From Shewanella sp. Isolate11 (GTDB taxonomy: Bacteria; Pseudomonadota; Gammaproteobacteria; Enterobacterales; Shewanellaceae): a stretch of 64,000 nt of DNA. The translations under genes and the position numbers were made by a program. The stretch's first letter is position 1. Each line of letters opens with the position of its first letter. A model generated the notes under the pieces. It ran no database searches. It saw only the letters and a list, made by a program, of their open reading frames with translations, and was not told the origin of the DNA. The stretch covers positions 45,821 through 109,820 of the forward strand of contig NZ_JAKEVF010000005.1 in the NCBI RefSeq assembly GCF_022398315.1. Direction: 5' to 3'. Positions 45,132 through 55,279 of this stretch are shown here, in pieces.

Positions 45132-46319
45132 ATGACACAAATAGCAATCAGCCATTTAGGATTATGTACACCGTTGGGTCAGACCCATGAGCAGGTATTG
45201 CAACATCTGCTTGAGGGCAATACCCAAGGGATGCTGTGGCGCGATGATCTTATCCCCGAAACCGCTGTAGTAGTCGGTCAAGTACAGTGTGATCTGCCTG
45301 CAATCCCAAGTCATTTACAACGCTTTCGCTGCCGCAACAATCAACTGCTATTGGTCGCTGCACAGCAGATCGAGCAAGCAGTCATGGAGGCAAAAGCGGA
45401 ATTTGGTAGTCAACGTGTCGGCATTATTCTTGGCACTAGCACATCGGGAATCGCCAAAGGTGAACAAGCCCTCGCCTATCGCGCCGAACACGGCCACCTG
45501 CCTGAAGATTACCTGTACTCAAAACAAGAGCTCGGTAATAGCAGTGAATTCTTGCAGCACTATTTTGAACTCCGCGGTCCTTGTTATACCGTCTCCACCG
45601 CCTGTTCATCTAGTGCCAAGGTGTTTGCCAGCGCGAGACGATTACTCAACGCGGGATTATGCGACATGGTGATTGTCGGTGGTTCAGATAGTCTGTGTAA
45701 GTTGACCCTTAATGGGTTTCACTCTCTCGAGTCGGTATCTAAAGGCCATTGCCAACCCTTCAGTCGTAACCGTGATGGGATCAATATCGGTGAAGGGGCA
45801 GCGTTATTTACTCTTACTCGTGGACAAGGCGAAGTCATGTTAGCGGGCGTAGGTGAGTCCAGCGATTCCCATCATATTTCGGCGCCGCATCCTGAAGGTA
45901 AAGGGGCTATCGCTGCCATCAATATGGCGCTAGCTAATGCTAATATTGCTCCAGAGCAGATCGATTACATCAATCTGCATGGCACAGCGACGGTGAAAAA
46001 TGATGCCATGGAAAGCCGCGCATTAGTTGAAGTGTTTGGCGAGCAGTTGCCTGCCGTCAGTTCGACTAAGCCGATGACCGGCCACGCTCTTGGCGCAGCA
46101 GGCGCCATCGAAGCCGCATTCTGTTTCCTGTTATTGTCTAAGGACAATACAAATCATGGTATTCCGCCACAGATGGGCGATCGGCAATGGGATGAAACCA
46201 ACCCATCACTCCCCTTTGCCGATAACAATATGCAAACTCAATTAAATTATGTCATGAGCAATTCCTTTGCCTTCGGCGGCAGTAATGCCAGCGTGATTTT
46301 TTGCCGAGGCGAGAGCTAA
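45132..46319 (+). CDS. apeO: Beta-ketoacyl synthase (aryl polyene, ApeO-type)
   Basis: This 395-residue ketosynthase has the active-site Cys in VSTACSSSAKVF and His residues in NLHGTATVKND and MTGHALGAAG. It should work with the chain-length factor encoded by the first cluster gene. The ATG at 45132 is preferred; a TTG at 45099 overlaps the lipoprotein gene. Confidence 0.92.
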   Translation: MTQIAISHLGLCTPLGQTHEQVLQHLLEGNTQGMLWRDDLIPETAVVVGQVQCDLPAIPSHLQRFRCRNNQLLLVAAQQIEQAVMEAKAEFGSQRVGIILGTSTSGIAKGEQALAYRAEHGHLPEDYLYSKQELGNSSEFLQHYFELRGPCYTVSTACSSSAKVFASARRLLNAGLCDMVIVGGSDSLCKLTLNGFHSLESVSKGHCQPFSRNRDGINIGEGAALFTLTRGQGEVMLAGVGESSDSHHISAPHPEGKGAIAAINMALANANIAPEQIDYINLHGTATVKNDAMESRALVEVFGEQLPAVSSTKPMTGHALGAAGAIEAAFCFLLLSKDNTNHGIPPQMGDRQWDETNPSLPFADNNMQTQLNYVMSNSFAFGGSNASVIFCRGES

Positions 46320-46323
46320 ATCT

Positions 46324-46860
46324 ATGAATCAATGTATAACAGACTCAACCCAAGCCAATTGCGATAATGCTGCGCTGAATGTCACGGCACTTGACGTCGC
46401 TGAGGTGATCCCACATCGAGCGCCGATGATACTGATCGACAGACTGCTAGCACATCAAACCGATACCTTGCTGACCGAAACCCACATTTCGACCAGCAGC
46501 GCCTATTTCGACGCTCAGTCTCAGTCGGTACCTAACTATGTGGGTATCGAATATATGGCCCAGAGCATCGCCGCCTTAGCCGGCGTCGAAGCCATTGCCA
46601 AACAACAAGCGATTAAAATTGGTTTCCTGCTGGGTAGCCGTAAACTTAAGCTGCATATCCCGGCTTTTGCGCTGGGAGAAAGTTATCAGACCCGCGTGAG
46701 CCGTTTGTATCAGGAAGAAAGCGGCTTAGCGGTTTTTGACTGCCAAATATTACATCATGATCAAATAGTGGCTGAAGCCAATATCAATGTGTTTCAGCCA
46801 CAAGATACCGATGCCTATATCTCAGAAAGTATCCAAGGAAGCGAGGACATTCCTTCATGA
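46324..46860 (+). CDS. apeP: Second dehydratase of the aryl polyene cluster (ApeP-type)
   Basis: This 178-residue hot-dog-fold protein has VIPHRAPMILIDRLLAH near the start and NYVGIEYMAQSIAALAG, the ApeP-family pattern. It acts with ApeI as a dehydratase pair. Its end overlaps the reductase start by 4 bp (ATGA). Confidence 0.88.
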   Translation: MNQCITDSTQANCDNAALNVTALDVAEVIPHRAPMILIDRLLAHQTDTLLTETHISTSSAYFDAQSQSVPNYVGIEYMAQSIAALAGVEAIAKQQAIKIGFLLGSRKLKLHIPAFALGESYQTRVSRLYQEESGLAVFDCQILHHDQIVAEANINVFQPQDTDAYISESIQGSEDIPS

Positions 46861-47585
46861 GCAACAAACGTATACTCGTCACAGGTTCCAGCCGAGGTAT
46901 CGGCAAGGCCATCGCACTCAAGCTTGCCCAAAGTGGCTATGATATCGCGCTGCATTTTCACAGTAATGCCACCGCAGCGGCAAACACCCAAGCCGAACTG
47001 CAATCCTTTGACATTAATGTCAGTTGCCTGCAATTTGATGTTGCCGATCGCGTCGGCGTTAGAGCCGCTATCGAAGCCGATATTGAGCAACACGGTGCCT
47101 ATTACGGCGTTATTCTGAATGCGGGCATCAACCGTGACACTGCCTTCCCCGCCATGACAGATGATGAGTGGGACAGCGTCGTACACACCAATTTGGATGG
47201 TTTTTATAACGTCATCCAACCCTGTACCATGCCGATGATTCAGGGTCGCCAAGGCGGCCGCATTATCACCATGGCCTCGGTATCAGGTATCGCGGGTAAT
47301 CGCGGCCAAGTTAACTATAGCGCCTCTAAAGCGGGCATTATTGGTGCAACTAAAGCCCTGAGCTTAGAGCTGGCTAAACGCAAAATTACCGTTAACTGTA
47401 TCGCACCGGGATTAATCGAAACCGATATGGTTGCGGATATTCCTAAAGATATGGTCAATGAACTCGTGCCAATGCGCCGCATGGGTAAACCTGAAGAGAT
47501 CGCCGGACTAGCCAACTTCTTAATGTCAGACGATGCCGCTTACATTACTCGTCAGGTGATCTCAGTGAATGGGGGAATGATCTAA
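46857..47585 (+). CDS. apeQ: 3-oxoacyl-ACP reductase (aryl polyene)
   Basis: This 242-residue FabG-like short-chain dehydrogenase has the cofactor motif VTGSSRGIGKA and catalytic Ser/Tyr/Lys in SVSGIAGNRGQVNYSASKAG. It reduces the beta-keto group in each elongation round. It overlaps the final ketosynthase start by 1 bp. Confidence 0.94.
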   Translation: MSNKRILVTGSSRGIGKAIALKLAQSGYDIALHFHSNATAAANTQAELQSFDINVSCLQFDVADRVGVRAAIEADIEQHGAYYGVILNAGINRDTAFPAMTDDEWDSVVHTNLDGFYNVIQPCTMPMIQGRQGGRIITMASVSGIAGNRGQVNYSASKAGIIGATKALSLELAKRKITVNCIAPGLIETDMVADIPKDMVNELVPMRRMGKPEEIAGLANFLMSDDAAYITRQVISVNGGMI

Positions 47586-48826
47586 TGTCAGACACAATCA
47601 GACGCGTTGTGGTTACCGGCGTCGGTGGTGTTACCGCCCTAGGTCACGATTGGCCAGCCATTGCCAGCAGCTTAAAAGCACAGAAAAACTGTGTCACGAC
47701 TATGCCAGAATGGGACAAGTTCGAGGGGCTTAATACTCGCCTCGCGGCGCCCATTACCGACTTTGAGAAACCGGCCCATTATTCGCGCAAGAAGATTCGT
47801 TCCATGGGGCCAGTTTCTATTATGGCCGCTTGGGCCAGCGAGAAAGCGTTAATGGACGCCGACCTACTGGGTTCTGAAGTTGTCACCTCCGGCGCGATGG
47901 GCATTGCCTATGGCTCTTCCACCGGCAGTACCGATCCCATCATCGCCTTCGGTGATATGCTGAAAAATGGCGATATGTCAGGTGTTACCGCCACCAGCTA
48001 TATCCGCATGATGGCCCATACCACCGCCGTTAACGTCGGAGTCTTTTTTGGCCTTAAGGGACGTATTCATACCACCAGCAGCGCCTGTACTTCCGGTAGC
48101 CAAGGTATTGGCTACGCCTACGAAGCCATTAAATATGGTCAGCAAGATCTGATGTTAGCCGGTGGCGGCGAAGAACTTTGTCCGACCGAAGCCGTCGTAT
48201 TTGACACCCTGTTCGCGACCAGTACTAAGAACAGCAATCCAAGTCAGACTCCGAGTCCATTCGATCGTGACCGCGATGGTTTAGTCATTGGTGAGGGGGC
48301 TTGTACCTTGGTACTTGAAGAGCTAGAACATGCTAAGGCTCGCGGGGCTAAAATCTATGCCGAGCTGATCGGTTTTGGCACCAACTCTGATGGTCTGCAT
48401 GTGACGCAACCTAATGCAGAGACCATGGAAAAGGCGATCCGTTTAGCACTTAAAGACGCCAAACTCAGTCCCGATGCTATCGGCTATGTGAATGCTCACG
48501 GTACGGCGACCGACAGAGGCGATATCGCCGAAACTCAGGCCACCGAAGCCGTATTTGGTCAGCAGATGCCTATCTCTTCACTGAAAAGCTATACTGGCCA
48601 CACCTTAGGTGCCTGTGGCGCCTTGGAAGCTTGGGTCACTATTGAGATGATGAATGAGGGCTGGTTTGCGCCGACTCTTAACCTCAACAATATTGATCCT
48701 GCCTGTGGCAAGCTCGATTACATCAAAGATGAAGTGCGTCAACTGGAAACCGATTACGTGATGAGTAATAACTTCGCCTTCGGCGGTATCAATACCTCAC
48801 TGATCTTTAAAAGGTGGCGTGACTAG
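47585..48826 (+). CDS. apeR: Beta-ketoacyl-ACP synthase (aryl polyene, ApeR-type)
   Basis: This 413-residue FabF-like ketosynthase has the active-site Cys in SSACTSGSQGIGYA and His in VNAHGTATDRGD and KSYTGHTLGACG. It is the last cluster gene and probably handles starter condensation or early elongation. A terminator follows. Confidence 0.94.
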   Translation: MSDTIRRVVVTGVGGVTALGHDWPAIASSLKAQKNCVTTMPEWDKFEGLNTRLAAPITDFEKPAHYSRKKIRSMGPVSIMAAWASEKALMDADLLGSEVVTSGAMGIAYGSSTGSTDPIIAFGDMLKNGDMSGVTATSYIRMMAHTTAVNVGVFFGLKGRIHTTSSACTSGSQGIGYAYEAIKYGQQDLMLAGGGEELCPTEAVVFDTLFATSTKNSNPSQTPSPFDRDRDGLVIGEGACTLVLEELEHAKARGAKIYAELIGFGTNSDGLHVTQPNAETMEKAIRLALKDAKLSPDAIGYVNAHGTATDRGDIAETQATEAVFGQQMPISSLKSYTGHTLGACGALEAWVTIEMMNEGWFAPTLNLNNIDPACGKLDYIKDEVRQLETDYVMSNNFAFGGINTSLIFKRWRD

Positions 48827-48878
48827 GCTCTATCGTTATCACGCTGATTCAAACTGAAACCGCAACAAGCATTAATAT

Positions 48879-48927
48879 AAAGCCATATTTTTAGGGGTGT
48901 TGAATAATATGGCTTTCTCTTTTTTTG
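48879..48927 (+). terminator. Terminator of the aryl polyene operon
   Basis: AAAGCCATATT (48879-48889) pairs with AATATGGCTTT (48906-48916) across a 16-nt loop, followed by CTCTTTTTTT. Confidence 0.8.
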
Positions 48928-48981
48928 GCATAAGCTTTGCTATTTCTCCATTAGGTCCCCTGCGAAGTAATGGAGCTATCT

Positions 48982-49437
48982 ATGCAGTTTGTTCTAGGTT
49001 TAGTTACTCAAGCCAACGTAGTATGGCTGTTAAAACAGCACAGCGAAGAAATGTACGCTATCTCTCCAGCAGAAAGTGTTCATACTCTTGATTTACAATC
49101 ACTTTCACAGCCTGATATTCGCTTTTGGACTCTCTGGGACGGGGATCATCTCGCCGGCTGTGGGGCGATTAAACGCCTGGATAAATATCACGCTGAAATC
49201 AAGTCGATGCGTACCACTCATGCGTACCGCCAGCGGGGCTTAGGTAGCTTGATGCTGCACCATTTGATTGCAGATGCCGCACAACTTGGGATCACTCGAC
49301 TTAGCTTGGAAACTGGTTCGATGAACTTCTTCACTCCAGCGAGAAGTTTGTATCAAAAATTTGGTTTCCATCACTGCCAGCCTTTTGCTCAATATCGGCC
49401 CGATCCCAACAGTATCTTTATGACACGTACCCTATAA
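48982..49437 (+). CDS. GNAT family N-acetyltransferase
   Basis: This 151-residue acetyltransferase has the acetyl-CoA-binding RQRGLGSLMLHHLI motif, IKSMRT, and SLETGSMNFFTPARSLYQKF followed by DPNSIFM, typical of one GNAT subgroup (YsnE/PsiE-like). The ATG at 48982 has GGAG 6 nt upstream; an ATG at 48970 lies before that site. Substrate unknown. Confidence 0.88.
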   Translation: MQFVLGLVTQANVVWLLKQHSEEMYAISPAESVHTLDLQSLSQPDIRFWTLWDGDHLAGCGAIKRLDKYHAEIKSMRTTHAYRQRGLGSLMLHHLIADAAQLGITRLSLETGSMNFFTPARSLYQKFGFHHCQPFAQYRPDPNSIFMTRTL

Positions 49438-49476
49438 AACCAATCAGTATAAATATAAGGCCAAGAAAAAATATAA

Positions 49477-49509
49477 AAAAAGACCCATGACAGCATCATG
49501 GGTCTTTTT
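49477..49509. terminator. Bidirectional terminator between the GNAT gene and azoR
   Basis: AAAAAGACCCATGA-CAGCA-TCATGGGTCTTTTT is a near-perfect 14-bp stem between convergent genes. Confidence 0.93.
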
Positions 49510-49553
49510 ATCAAAGCGTAAATAAAAGCGCCGACATCAAGACAGTTAGATCA

Positions 49554-50147
49554 TTATGCGACTAGCTGATCTATGCTTTCCTTAGCAGTATGGATACCTT
49601 GCTCATTGGCTTCAGGCCCCATATTTAACGCTTCACCGTATACGACTTCAACGTTATCGATACCGACAAAACCAAGTACCGTTTTCAAGTAAGGCACAAC
49701 GTGGTCGGTTACCGAATCCTTATGTACGCCACCACGAGTGGTCACTAACATGGCTTTTTTGCCTGTTACTAAGCCCACTGGGCCAGTTTCGGTATAGTTA
49801 AAGGTCACACCAGCTCGTGCAATAAGGTCAATCCAGTTTTTCAACTGAGTTGGAATACTAAAGTTATACATAGGCGCAGCGATAACAATCGTATCGTGAG
49901 CCTTAAGCTCGGCAACTAGCTCATTAGAAAGTGCTAGCGCTTGCTGTTGCTTGTCTGATAACTCATCAGCACCGCGAAGTGCGGTTGCAATTTCACCATC
50001 TAACATAGGCAGTGGTTGTTCCACTAAATCACGTATTGTGATTTCTGCGCCGCGAGTTTGCAGCTGCTGCTGTAGATGGTCAATTAACTTGGCCGACTGA
50101 GAGTAATCACCCAAAATGCTCGATTTTAAAACCAATACCTTCGACAT
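49554..50147 (-). CDS. azoR: FMN-dependent NADH azoreductase
   Basis: This 197-residue flavodoxin-like protein has the FMN-binding [13 protein letters not shown] loop, [19 protein letters not shown] and TTRGG motifs. It reduces azo dyes and quinones with NADH. The ATG at 50147 is chosen for GGAGCAG 4 nt upstream. It is divergent from plsB. Confidence 0.94.
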   Translation of the reverse strand: MSKVLVLKSSILGDYSQSAKLIDHLQQQLQTRGAEITIRDLVEQPLPMLDGEIATALRGADELSDKQQQALALSNELVAELKAHDTIVIAAPMYNFSIPTQLKNWIDLIARAGVTFNYTETGPVGLVTGKKAMLVTTRGGVHKDSVTDHVVPYLKTVLGFVGIDNVEVVYGEALNMGPEANEQGIHTAKESIDQLVA

Positions 50148-50392
50148 AAACTGCTCCAAACGAGATAATTAATAAACAATGAAGTCATTTTATATATCGA
50201 TTTAATGAATTTAAAGCGCATAAAATGCGACAAATAGATGCAAGAAATAGAAACATCATGTCAGATAAGGATGACATTGCGTCAGTTAAAGTCGGTAAAT
50301 ATTTGATTGAAGCGTGATGTCAAATTAGGGTTTACTGATTGTTTTCTGGTATTCTTTACAGCTATTAACCATGAATCTATACATAACGAATA

Positions 50393-52816
50393 ATGTCAAA
50401 ACAAGACTCTTTTTGGTTTAAATCATTACGTTGGATCCAAAAAAAATTGGTGCACACTATTGTGGTACCTCAGGATCCCTTTGACGATCTCAATTTAGAC
50501 TCCAGTAGACCCTTGGTCTACGTGATGAAAACAGAATCCGTCAGCGATATTGCAGCTCTCAGCGAAATCACTGACAAACTTGGCTTACCTAGCCCTTATG
50601 CCTCACTTGAGGTTAATGGCAGACGCACCCCAAGAGTCGTGTGTCTCGGTGGCGCTAAGCCATTGTTCGGTCAACGCGAAGATAATGAATATTACCTCGA
50701 TACCTTTACCCAACTGCTCACTAGCCATAAGCAAAACCCTGAGCTGGATGTGCAACTGGTGCCCGTTAGCCTCTATTGGGGACGCACTCCAGGTAAAGAA
50801 GACGACACAATGAAAGCGGCAGTGTTGGAGCGTGAAAGCCCAACTTGGCTGCGTAAGTGTTTGATGATTTTATTCCTCGGTCGTCATAATTTCGTACAGT
50901 TCTCTAATGCGATGTCAGTGCGATACATGGCCGACGAACATGGCACCGATAAGCGTATCGCGCAAAAGTTGGCTCGAGTTGCCCGAGTGCATTTCCGTCG
51001 TCAACGCAAGGTGATGACTGGTCCGGTATTGCCGAACCGACAAAACTTATTCCATGCATTGCTTAAGTCTGAATCGATGCAAAAGGCGATTCAGGAAGAA
51101 GCCCAAAGCAAGAAAGTTTCTGAAGAAAAAGCCCGCGAAACCGCGATGCAATACTTAGATGAAATTGCAGCCGACTACTCAGATAGCCTAGTGCGCATCG
51201 CTGAGCGTTTCCTTACCTGGCTTTGGAACAAGCTCTATAAAGGCATCAATATCAAGGGCGCTGAACAGATCCGTAAGCTACATCATGACGGCCATGAAAT
51301 TGTCTATGTGCCTTGTCATCGTAGCCACATGGACTACCTGTTACTGTCTTATATTCTCTACTATCAAGGCATGGTACCCCCGCATATTGCTGCCGGTATC
51401 AACCTGAACTTCTGGCCAGCAGGACCAATGTTCCGTCGTGGTGGCGCCTTCTTTATTCGTCGTAGCTTCCGTGGCAATAAACTCTATACCGCGGTATTCC
51501 GTGAATATTTAGATCAACTGTTTACCAAAGGCTATTCGGTCGAGTATTTCACCGAAGGGGGGCGCTCGCGTACAGGCCGTTTATTAGCGCCTAAGACAGG
51601 CATGATCGCCATGACACTCAACAGTGTACTTCGCGGCGTTGAGCGACCTGTGACATTAGTGCCAGTGTATCTGGGCTACGACCATGTGATGGAAGTGGCC
51701 ACTTATCATAAAGAATTGAGCGGTAAGAAAAAGAAGAAAGAATCAGTATGGCAGGTCTTCGGTGCTATTCGTAAACTCGGAAATTTCGGTCAAGGTTATG
51801 TGAACTTTGGTGAGCCCATCACACTACACAATTACCTAACCGAGCAAGTGCCTACTTGGCGCGAAGAACTGGCTAAAGATCCCGAACAGAAACCTACTTG
51901 GTTAACGCCTGTGGTTAACACCTTGGCCAATCGCGTGATGACTCGCATCAATGATGCCGCAGCGGTCAGCTCGGTCACGCTAACCAGCTTAGTGTTATTG
52001 GCATCTGAGCAAAACGCGCTTGAACGTTCGCTGCTTGAAAAGCAACTGAACCTGTACCTCACCTTGTTAAAGCAGTTGCCTTACACCGAGTTTGCCTCAG
52101 TCGTCGAAGATGATGGCGCAACCCTTATCGCCCAAGGTTTAGAGCTGAAAAAACTGCAGCTCGATAGCGATCCTCTTGGTGATATTATCTCTATCGATGA
52201 CAGCATTGCGGTTGCCATGACCTATTATCGCAATAACATCATTCACTTAATGGTACTGCCATCGCTTATCGCTAACTGCCTGACTCAGCAAGACAACTGC
52301 AGCCGCGAAACGATTATCAGCACAGTGGAAGATTTCTATCCTCTGTTGCAGGCCGAACTGTTTATGGGAGTCGAAGATATTCCGGGTTATGTATCACAGA
52401 TGCTAGACCTGTTTATTGAGCAGCAACTTGTGGTCGAATCTAACGGCTTTAAGGTTAATCCTGAGAAGGAAAACCAACTGCTGTTACTGGCAGGCACTGT
52501 TAGTGAAACCATGCAGCGCTATGCCATTATTTTCAATATTTTGGCCACCACCCCTGATATCGAACGCTCAAGTCTCGAAAGTGACAGCCATCAGTTAGCT
52601 CAGCGTCTTGGCGCCCTACATGGCATTACTGCGCCAGAGTTCTACGACAAAAAACTGTACGGCACTCTTAGCGTTAAACTAAAAGAGCTTGGTTATCTGT
52701 CTGATAACGCCAATCTGCAACAGATTGAGCGCATTCGTAACCGCGCGAACCAGTTACTACGCTCATCGGTAAAACAAACCATAGTCGATAGTGTGCACGC
52801 GGAGCATCACGCTTAA
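50393..52816 (+). CDS. plsB: Glycerol-3-phosphate 1-O-acyltransferase
   Basis: PlsB starts phospholipid synthesis at the inner membrane. At 807 residues it has the usual length. The acyltransferase motifs [14 protein letters not shown] (HX4D), [15 protein letters not shown] and [12 protein letters not shown] are intact. It shares its last base with the start of the next gene. Confidence 0.97.
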   Translation: MSKQDSFWFKSLRWIQKKLVHTIVVPQDPFDDLNLDSSRPLVYVMKTESVSDIAALSEITDKLGLPSPYASLEVNGRRTPRVVCLGGAKPLFGQREDNEYYLDTFTQLLTSHKQNPELDVQLVPVSLYWGRTPGKEDDTMKAAVLERESPTWLRKCLMILFLGRHNFVQFSNAMSVRYMADEHGTDKRIAQKLARVARVHFRRQRKVMTGPVLPNRQNLFHALLKSESMQKAIQEEAQSKKVSEEKARETAMQYLDEIAADYSDSLVRIAERFLTWLWNKLYKGINIKGAEQIRKLHHDGHEIVYVPCHRSHMDYLLLSYILYYQGMVPPHIAAGINLNFWPAGPMFRRGGAFFIRRSFRGNKLYTAVFREYLDQLFTKGYSVEYFTEGGRSRTGRLLAPKTGMIAMTLNSVLRGVERPVTLVPVYLGYDHVMEVATYHKELSGKKKKKESVWQVFGAIRKLGNFGQGYVNFGEPITLHNYLTEQVPTWREELAKDPEQKPTWLTPVVNTLANRVMTRINDAAAVSSVTLTSLVLLASEQNALERSLLEKQLNLYLTLLKQLPYTEFASVVEDDGATLIAQGLELKKLQLDSDPLGDIISIDDSIAVAMTYYRNNIIHLMVLPSLIANCLTQQDNCSRETIISTVEDFYPLLQAELFMGVEDIPGYVSQMLDLFIEQQLVVESNGFKVNPEKENQLLLLAGTVSETMQRYAIIFNILATTPDIERSSLESDSHQLAQRLGALHGITAPEFYDKKLYGTLSVKLKELGYLSDNANLQQIERIRNRANQLLRSSVKQTIVDSVHAEHHA

Positions 52817-54075
52817 TGGCCAACCATATGAATGCTGCCAAGCATAAAGCTTCTGGCAAATCTGTGTTGGGCGGTGCGATGATTATCGCGGGAACTGCGG
52901 TCGGAGCGGGCATGTTTTCTCTGCCAGTCGTTGGCGCAGGGATGTGGTTCAGCTATTCGGTTGTGATGATGCTGGGCGTGTGGTTTTGCATGTTGGTTTC
53001 AGGCCTACTCTTGCTAGAGACGAATTTACACTTTGAACCCGGAGCCAGTTTCGATACCCTAACCCGCGATACTCTGGGTAACTTTTGGCGTATCGTCAAT
53101 GGCTTATCTATCGCTTTTGTGCTGTATATTCTAGCTTATGCCTATATCAGTGGCGGCGGTTCCATCGTCAATCACAGCTTGCAAGGTCTAGGTATCGCAC
53201 TGCCTCAGAGCCTTGCCGGATTAATCTTTGCCATCGGCTTAGCCATAATCGTCTTTATCAGTACCAAGGCAGTCGATCGCATTACTACCATAATGCTCGG
53301 CGGGATGATTATTACCTTCTTCCTCGCGATTGGTAATCTACTGATTGAGATTGAGCCGGTTAAGCTCTTTGCTCCCAATGGCGAAGCCAGTTACTTGCCT
53401 TATCTTTTGGCGGCAATTCCATTTGGTTTAGTGAGCTTCGGCTACCATGGTAACGTCCCCAGCCTAGTCAAATACTATGGCAAAGATCCGAAAACCATCG
53501 TCAAAGCAATCACCTTAGGCACGCTAATCGCCTTTGTGATCTACCTGTGTTGGTTAATGGCCACCATGGGCAATATTGCTCGTAGCGAGTTCGTCGATAT
53601 TGTCGCAAAAGGCGGTAATATGGGCATATTGGTAGCGGCATTGTCGGATGTGATGGCCAGTGATTGGCTCACCACTATGCTCACTCTGTTTGCTAATCTA
53701 GCCGTCGCGTCCTCGTTTCTGGGGGTCACCTTAGGCTTATTTGATTATCTGGCGGATCTGTTCGGTTTCGATGAGACTCGCACAGGTCGTCTTAAAACCG
53801 CAGCAGTCACCTTCTTGCCCCCCACCTTATTGGGGTTACTGTTTCCCAATGGCTTCCTGATCGCCATTGGATTTGCTGCTCTGGCAGCCACCATTTGGGC
53901 CGCGATAGTGCCTGCATTAATGGCCCATAAGGCACGACAATTATACCCAAATAGCCAAGGCTTTAAGGTGCCCGGTGGCACACTGGTTATTGGTATCGTT
54001 ATCGCTTACGGACTGCTTACCGCAACCTGCCACTTGTTAATGATGGCCGAGCTCCTGCCAGTTTACGGTAAATAA
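52816..54075 (+). CDS. Aromatic amino acid permease (Mtr/TyrP/TnaB family)
   Basis: This 419-residue transporter has about 11 transmembrane helices and the opening motif GTAVGAGMFSLPVVGAG typical of the hydroxy/aromatic amino acid permease family. It takes up tryptophan or tyrosine; which one is not clear. It overlaps plsB by one base (TAATG); an ATG at 52828 is an alternative start. A terminator follows. Confidence 0.88.
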   Translation: MANHMNAAKHKASGKSVLGGAMIIAGTAVGAGMFSLPVVGAGMWFSYSVVMMLGVWFCMLVSGLLLLETNLHFEPGASFDTLTRDTLGNFWRIVNGLSIAFVLYILAYAYISGGGSIVNHSLQGLGIALPQSLAGLIFAIGLAIIVFISTKAVDRITTIMLGGMIITFFLAIGNLLIEIEPVKLFAPNGEASYLPYLLAAIPFGLVSFGYHGNVPSLVKYYGKDPKTIVKAITLGTLIAFVIYLCWLMATMGNIARSEFVDIVAKGGNMGILVAALSDVMASDWLTTMLTLFANLAVASSFLGVTLGLFDYLADLFGFDETRTGRLKTAAVTFLPPTLLGLLFPNGFLIAIGFAALAATIWAAIVPALMAHKARQLYPNSQGFKVPGGTLVIGIVIAYGLLTATCHLLMMAELLPVYGK

Positions 54076-54086
54076 AAATCGATATG

Positions 54087-54112
54087 AAAGGTGCCAGTAC
54101 GGCACCTTTTTT
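54087..54112 (+). terminator. Terminator after the permease gene
   Basis: AAAGGTGCC-AGTAC-GGCACCTTT followed by TTT, 12 bp after the stop codon. Confidence 0.92.
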
Positions 54113-54180
54113 ATTATCTGTACAGCAAAGCAAAAACCAGCTTTACTAAACTTAGACTTTTACCTGTACAGGATGTCCAA

Positions 54181-54960
54181 ATGAAAATCGCACATTATCA
54201 GCAAGGTATGCCCTGTTGGGTTGAACTTGCCAGTAAAGATGTCACTTCAGGCAAACATTTCTACAGCGCCCTGTTTGATTGGCAACTAAAAGAGATGCCT
54301 ACGCCCGACGGCAGCTATATCATGTTTGCCATTGAAGATGATGATATCGCCGCTGCCTATCAACTCCCGCAAACCATGATAGACGCACACGTCCCCAGCC
54401 ACTGGGGCATCTATTTTGCCGTTAATGACCTTGATACCACTTTAGAATTGGTCAAAAAACATGGCGGCAAAGTGGTCGTGGGTCCTCATAACGTTGGAGA
54501 AGCTGGACGCATGGCCCAATGCCAAGATCCCGAAGGCAGCAGCTTTTCCTTGTGGCAGGCAGGGCAACACATAGGCGCGATGCGTAAAGATGAACCCAAT
54601 ACTTTTTGCTGGGCAGAACTCGCCTGTCGTAAACCCGATGAAGCCAAGGCTTTCTATTCAAAAGTATTGGGCTGGGTACCGCGTATCTCCTTAATGGAAG
54701 ATTTTGATTATTGTGAGTGGCTGGTCGGCGATACTGCCATTGGCGGCATGATGGAGATGACAGAGGAGTGGGGCGACATGCCCTCGCACTGGATGCCGTA
54801 TGTCATGGTCAGTCATTGCGATGCCATTGCAGCAAAAGCGGCAGAGATTGGTGGCAAGGTCTGTGTTCCACCCACAGATATTCCTAAGGTCGGACGCTTC
54901 GCCGTTTTAAATGATCCCCAAGAAGGGTTTTTCTCCGTGATCACGCTACTGGATGAGTAA
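54181..54960 (+). CDS. VOC family protein with two domains
   Basis: This 259-residue protein has two tandem vicinal-oxygen-chelate domains: 1-125 (PCWVELASKDVTSGKHFYS ... DPEGSSFSLWQ) and about 135-259 (FCWAELACRKPDEAKAFYS ... DPQEGFFSVI). Related proteins are glyoxalase/bleomycin-resistance-like. The ATG at 54181 has AGGAT 5 nt upstream. Substrate unknown. Confidence 0.9.
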   Translation: MKIAHYQQGMPCWVELASKDVTSGKHFYSALFDWQLKEMPTPDGSYIMFAIEDDDIAAAYQLPQTMIDAHVPSHWGIYFAVNDLDTTLELVKKHGGKVVVGPHNVGEAGRMAQCQDPEGSSFSLWQAGQHIGAMRKDEPNTFCWAELACRKPDEAKAFYSKVLGWVPRISLMEDFDYCEWLVGDTAIGGMMEMTEEWGDMPSHWMPYVMVSHCDAIAAKAAEIGGKVCVPPTDIPKVGRFAVLNDPQEGFFSVITLLDE

Positions 54961-54992
54961 TACCAATCGGTATAACCTTTTATCTTATAATA

Positions 54993-55030
54993 AAAAAGCG
55001 CGCCAAGAGGACTCCTCCGGCGCGCTTTCA
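54993..55030. terminator. Hairpin after the VOC gene
   Basis: AAAAGCGCGCC and GGCGCGCTTT form a 10-bp stem with an inner GAGG-ACT-CCTC helix, followed by TTTCATT. It probably terminates the VOC transcript. Confidence 0.75.
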
Positions 55031-55045
55031 TTAAGCACAGTTTAT

Positions 55046-55279
55046 TTAACCTGAACTCGGGATAACGAGTATCGGAAAATCTAAATTTAACAAGCTAATT
55101 CAATGCTATAAAGGATTAATTCGAAAAGGAAAGTCTATTTTCTAACTGAATGCGCAGATTTTTGAGCATATCAAGGGCGCTCTGTCGTACACCATAGCGA
55201 ACTATGGTTAGGCAGAGCAACGCAGAGAGGCACACAAAGATGCCTATTCAGCGGCTCTGCTTATCCAGAGCTCAGGTTA
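55046..55279. mobile_element. MITE-like element, copy 2 (234 bp)
   Basis: Terminal inverted repeats are TTAACCTGAACTC and GAGCTCAGGTTA. The left 155 bp match copy 1 (20653-20807) at over 90% by eye; the right part has an extra 50-bp segment with GCAGAG/CTCTGC hairpins. Its right end reaches 55279, so the TAA stop codon of the pump gene (55279-55277, minus strand) lies inside the terminal repeat. Confidence 0.8.

Noticed and set aside
52816..54075. Tyrosine permease as part of the aryl polyene system
   Set aside because: It overlaps plsB and lies outside the cluster past two terminators; a functional link is possible but nothing in the sequence shows it.
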